Below, in pieces: positions 41,229 to 44,045 of a stretch of 44,045 nucleotides of DNA (position 1 is the stretch's first letter; each line of letters opens with the position of its first letter). The translations under genes and the position numbers were made by a program. Below the pieces are notes generated by a model that was not told where the DNA came from, ran no database searches, and saw only the letters and a list, made by a program, of their open reading frames with translations. Source of the DNA: an uncultured Acidobacteriota bacterium (GTDB lineage: Bacteria; Acidobacteriota; Terriglobia; Terriglobales; Acidobacteriaceae); assembly GCA_903873705.1 (NCBI GenBank), contig CAIQPK010000046.1:1-44045 (forward strand). Reading direction: 5' to 3'.

Positions 41229-44045
41229 ATGCCTTTCATGCACTTGCCTCTGCATACCGGCGCGCGCTCCTTCGCCTACGCCGCCGCCTGCCTCCTCTTC
41301 ACCCTCGCCGGAAACGCCCAGATCCTCGGCGAACTCAAGGGTCAGATCACTGACCCCACCGGCGCAGCCATACCCTCCGCCAACATCACCCTCACCGGCG
41401 CCAACACCGGCGTCAAGCTCGCCGCGCAGACCACCACCACCGGCGCATACGACTTCACCCAGCTCAACTCCGGCACCTACAACCTCGCCGTCGAGAAGCC
41501 CGGCTTCGGCCGCCTTGAACGCAACGGCATCACCGTCACCACAGGCCAGACCGTCCGCCTCGATATCTCCCTCAAAATTGCGACCGATCAGCGCACCGTC
41601 ATCATCCTCGACGACCCCGTGCTATCACTACAGGCAGACACCAGCGACATCGCCACCACCATCCCCGGCCGAACCGTAGCCGCACTCCCCCTCAACACCC
41701 GCAACTTCATCCAGCTCACCCAGCTGGCACCCGGCGTCGAGCTCCCGCCCGGCACCCTTCTCCCCCGCATCAACGGCGGACGCCCCCGCACTAACGAGTA
41801 CCTCTTCGACGGCATCTCCGCACTCCAGCCCGAGCCCGGCCAGGTCGCATTCTTTCCCCTCGTCGACGACATCGCCGAATTCACTGTCCTCGCCAACAAC
41901 GTTCCCGCCGAGTTCGGCCGCTTCAACGGCGGCGTCGTCAATGTCGCCACGCGCAGCGGCACCAACCAGTTCCACGGCAGCCTCTTCGAGTACATGCGCA
42001 ACGAAGATTTCAACGCCCGCAACTACTTCTCCCCGGCCACCACCGTCCCCCGCAAGCCCGAGTACCGCCGCAACCTCTTCGGCGCCACCCTCGGCGGCCC
42101 CATCCTCCAAGAGAAACTCTTCGTCTTCTCCGACTACCAGGGCATCAAGCAGCTCGTCGGCAAAACCGTCACCTCCACCAGACCCACTGCCGCCATGCTC
42201 GCCGGCACCTTCCCCGCCGCCACGCCCATCTACGACCCCGCCACCACCACCACGGTCGCCGGCAAGATCGTCCGCACCCAGTTCCCCGGCAATTTCATCG
42301 ACCCCTCCCGCTGGGACCCCGCCGCTAAGGCCCTCCTCGCCCGTATCCCCGCACCCACCACCACCGGCACCGCCAACAACTACTCCCGCACCGCCAACGA
42401 CGCCGACCACCAGAACCAGTTCGACATCCGCGTAGACGGCGATTTCGCCGGTCACAACAGCTGGTTCGGCCGCTACAGCTACTACCACGAAGTCGAGCAG
42501 CCCATTACCTTCCTGCCCGACGGCAGCGGCACCTCCGTCGGCGCCATCCTCGGCACCGGCAACGTCACCGGCCTGACCAACATCCTCGGCCAGCAGTATG
42601 TAATAAATGAGACCCACACCTTTACCCCCAACCTCCTGAACGACTTCCGCCTCGGCTACACTCGCCGCGGCAACACCCAGTCCGGCAGCGCCCTCGCCAA
42701 CACGGCCTCCGCCGCCCTTGGCATTCCCGGCATTCCCACAAACGCCGCCTACAACAACGCCCTCCCGCTCATCACCATCACCGCCTTCCAGCAGCTTGGC
42801 CCCAACGCCAGCACCAACGCCGAGTACAAAACCGCCGTCGCAGAATTGGTCGACACCCTCGTCTGGTACCACCACGCCCACTCCGTCAAATTCGGCTACG
42901 ACGGCCGCCGCTACGAACTCAACGCCATCGCCCCACCCAACCCAACAGGCTCCTTCGCCTTCACCACCACCGGCACCGACGTTCAGGGAGCCAGCGGAGC
43001 CACCGGCGGCAACGCCTTCGCCAGCTTCCTCCTCGGCCAGGTCGACACCTTCGCCATCGACCTCCAGACGAAGACCATCCGCCCCCGCGACTACATCCAC
43101 GAGTTCTTCATCCAGGACGACTGGCACGCCCTCCCTAACCTCACCGTCAATGCCGGCCTCCGCTGGTCGCTCCACATGCCGTCCACCGAAGCCCACAACC
43201 AGGGCGCCGTATTCAACCTCTCCACCCAGCAGCTCGACTACCTCGGCGTCAACGGCAACCCCCGCTCCGCCCGCGAGCTGCATTACACCAACATAGCCCC
43301 GCGCTTCGGCCTCGCCTACACCGTCACCCCCAAAACCGTCATCCGCACCGGCTTCGGGATCGTCTTCATCGACCAGAGCGGCATCACCACCCCCTTCACC
43401 ACGCCGCAGTACCCCTTCATCCAGAACGTCCAGCAGAAGACCCAGGACGGCTACGTACCCGCATTCAAGTTCTCCAACGGCCCCACCGTCTCTCCCATCT
43501 CGCTCACCCCCGACGCCGGCCTCGGCCAGAGCGTCTACACCGCCAGCCGCCACGCCGGCTCAGGCTACTCCGAGCAGTGGAACCTCGCCATCCAGCGCTC
43601 CATCACCAACTACCTCTCCGTCGACTTCGCCTACGTCGGCTCCCACATCGTCCACGTTGGCATCCCGGACGCCAACCTCAACTCCCTCACCGCTCAGCAG
43701 CTCGCCGTCGGCCTCACCAACCCCACCGCCCTCACCGGCAAAGTCACCAATCCCTACTTCGGCCAGCTCCCCGTTGGCAACACGCTCAACACCGCCACCA
43801 TCGCCGCCGCCCAGCTCCTCAAGCCCTACCCGCGCTTTCAGAACGTCGCCACCTACCGCAACAACACCGGCACCACCAACTACAACGCCTTCGAGGCCAG
43901 GGTAGAAGAGCGCGTCAGCCGTGGCCTCTACTTCATCTTCAGCTACACCCACTCCAAGCTCATCGACGACGCCTCCTCGGTCTTCTCCTCCACCGTCCTC
44001 TCCTCCCCCAATACCTCCTCGCTCATCGCCGCCGACACCTTCCGC
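41229..44045 (+). CDS. Oar-like TonB-dependent receptor, 5' part (runs off the window)
   Basis: The frame is open from ATG 41229 to the window end, 939 codons. The N-terminus includes a signal peptide (FAYAAACLLFTLAGNAQ), so ATG 41238 would also work. Residues about 30-115 form a carboxypeptidase-regulatory-like domain (GQITDPTGAAIPSANITLTG, GAYDFTQLNSGTYNLAV). The plug follows with ALPLNTRNFIQLTQLAPGVE, TNEYLFDGISAL and EFGRFNGGVVNVATRSGTN. Barrel strands then run to the end, with EFFIQDDWHALPNLTVNAGLRW as the usual late motif. It differs clearly from the receptor at 14791-18252 and shows the stronger C-ending codon bias of this region. The missing part is probably about 150-200 residues. 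The ligand is unknown. No ribosome-binding site fits the predicted start of transcription. Confidence 0.93.
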   Translation, partial: MPFMHLPLHTGARSFAYAAACLLFTLAGNAQILGELKGQITDPTGAAIPSANITLTGANTGVKLAAQTTTTGAYDFTQLNSGTYNLAVEKPGFGRLERNGITVTTGQTVRLDISLKIATDQRTVIILDDPVLSLQADTSDIATTIPGRTVAALPLNTRNFIQLTQLAPGVELPPGTLLPRINGGRPRTNEYLFDGISALQPEPGQVAFFPLVDDIAEFTVLANNVPAEFGRFNGGVVNVATRSGTNQFHGSLFEYMRNEDFNARNYFSPATTVPRKPEYRRNLFGATLGGPILQEKLFVFSDYQGIKQLVGKTVTSTRPTAAMLAGTFPAATPIYDPATTTTVAGKIVRTQFPGNFIDPSRWDPAAKALLARIPAPTTTGTANNYSRTANDADHQNQFDIRVDGDFAGHNSWFGRYSYYHEVEQPITFLPDGSGTSVGAILGTGNVTGLTNILGQQYVINETHTFTPNLLNDFRLGYTRRGNTQSGSALANTASAALGIPGIPTNAAYNNALPLITITAFQQLGPNASTNAEYKTAVAELVDTLVWYHHAHSVKFGYDGRRYELNAIAPPNPTGSFAFTTTGTDVQGASGATGGNAFASFLLGQVDTFAIDLQTKTIRPRDYIHEFFIQDDWHALPNLTVNAGLRWSLHMPSTEAHNQGAVFNLSTQQLDYLGVNGNPRSARELHYTNIAPRFGLAYTVTPKTVIRTGFGIVFIDQSGITTPFTTPQYPFIQNVQQKTQDGYVPAFKFSNGPTVSPISLTPDAGLGQSVYTASRHAGSGYSEQWNLAIQRSITNYLSVDFAYVGSHIVHVGIPDANLNSLTAQQLAVGLTNPTALTGKVTNPYFGQLPVGNTLNTATIAAAQLLKPYPRFQNVATYRNNTGTTNYNAFEARVEERVSRGLYFIFSYTHSKLIDDASSVFSSTVLSSPNTSSLIAADTFR

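Noticed and set aside
41628-43553. Long minus-strand open frame of 641 codons opposite the second receptor gene
   Set aside because: It is a Gly/Ala/Val/Glu-rich low-complexity shadow caused by C-ending codons on the plus strand; the plus frame has clear receptor motifs.

Overview
The window looks like a chromosome segment of an Acidobacteriota bacterium, most likely of the order Terriglobales (Granulicella/Edaphobacter/Terriglobus-like). This rests on two Oar-like TonB-dependent receptors with an N-terminal carboxypeptidase-regulatory-like domain, a choice-of-anchor-D repeat protein, futalosine-route menaquinone synthesis (MqnC), high GC with a very strong preference for C-ending codons, and dispersed short repeats of the CTGAGCGCAGCGAAG and GGGTGCCCCAT types that I associate with this group. 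The assignment is an inference; no 16S rRNA is present.

Left part (1-14.7 kb): the end of a large repeat-rich surface protein; a 46-codon membrane peptide; a RibBA-type riboflavin protein whose second domain looks catalytically degenerate; a Tat-exported flavin amine oxidase; a small basic protein; a DUF1761 membrane protein; a long RecQ helicase with two HRDC domains whose linkers are built from dispersed repeats; glmU; a receiver/HD-GYP response regulator; pterin-4a-carbinolamine dehydratase; a previously unassigned structured RNA candidate (about 11892-12003); a GT39-like membrane glycosyltransferase; a PCYCxC protein; and a one-domain EamA protein.

Middle (14.7-26.8 kb): a minus-strand pair made of an Oar-like receptor and a secreted beta-propeller/cupin-like protein, with a good sigma70 promoter followed by repeated GAAACA half-sites. 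Next come tmRNA (ssrA) and a compact catabolic unit: a TetR regulator, a promoter with a perfect TTACAC-N4-GTGTAA dyad, and dctA-galD-galB-galC-ligI. The enzymes form the lower 4,5-cleavage route from 2-pyrone-4,6-dicarboxylate through 4-oxalomesaconate to pyruvate plus oxaloacetate. No ring-cleavage dioxygenase lies beside them, while a dicarboxylate carrier does, so import of a preformed pyrone or aliphatic tricarboxylate is a plausible role.

Right part (26.8-44 kb): two complete tripartite RND efflux systems stand back to back around a 336-bp divergent spacer. The minus-strand set (permease-adaptor-outer membrane factor) continues into mqnC and a small membrane protein. The plus-strand set (TolC-adaptor-permease) ends with an HTH-Mop regulator. 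A second Oar-like receptor, with a promoter almost touching its start codon, runs off the window end.

No insertion sequence, integrase, CRISPR array, tRNA or rRNA was seen. The most noteworthy signals are the three-hairpin RNA, the repeat-built RecQ linkers, the dioxygenase-less pyrone-dicarboxylate operon with its candidate operator, and the propeller-cupin/receptor pair.
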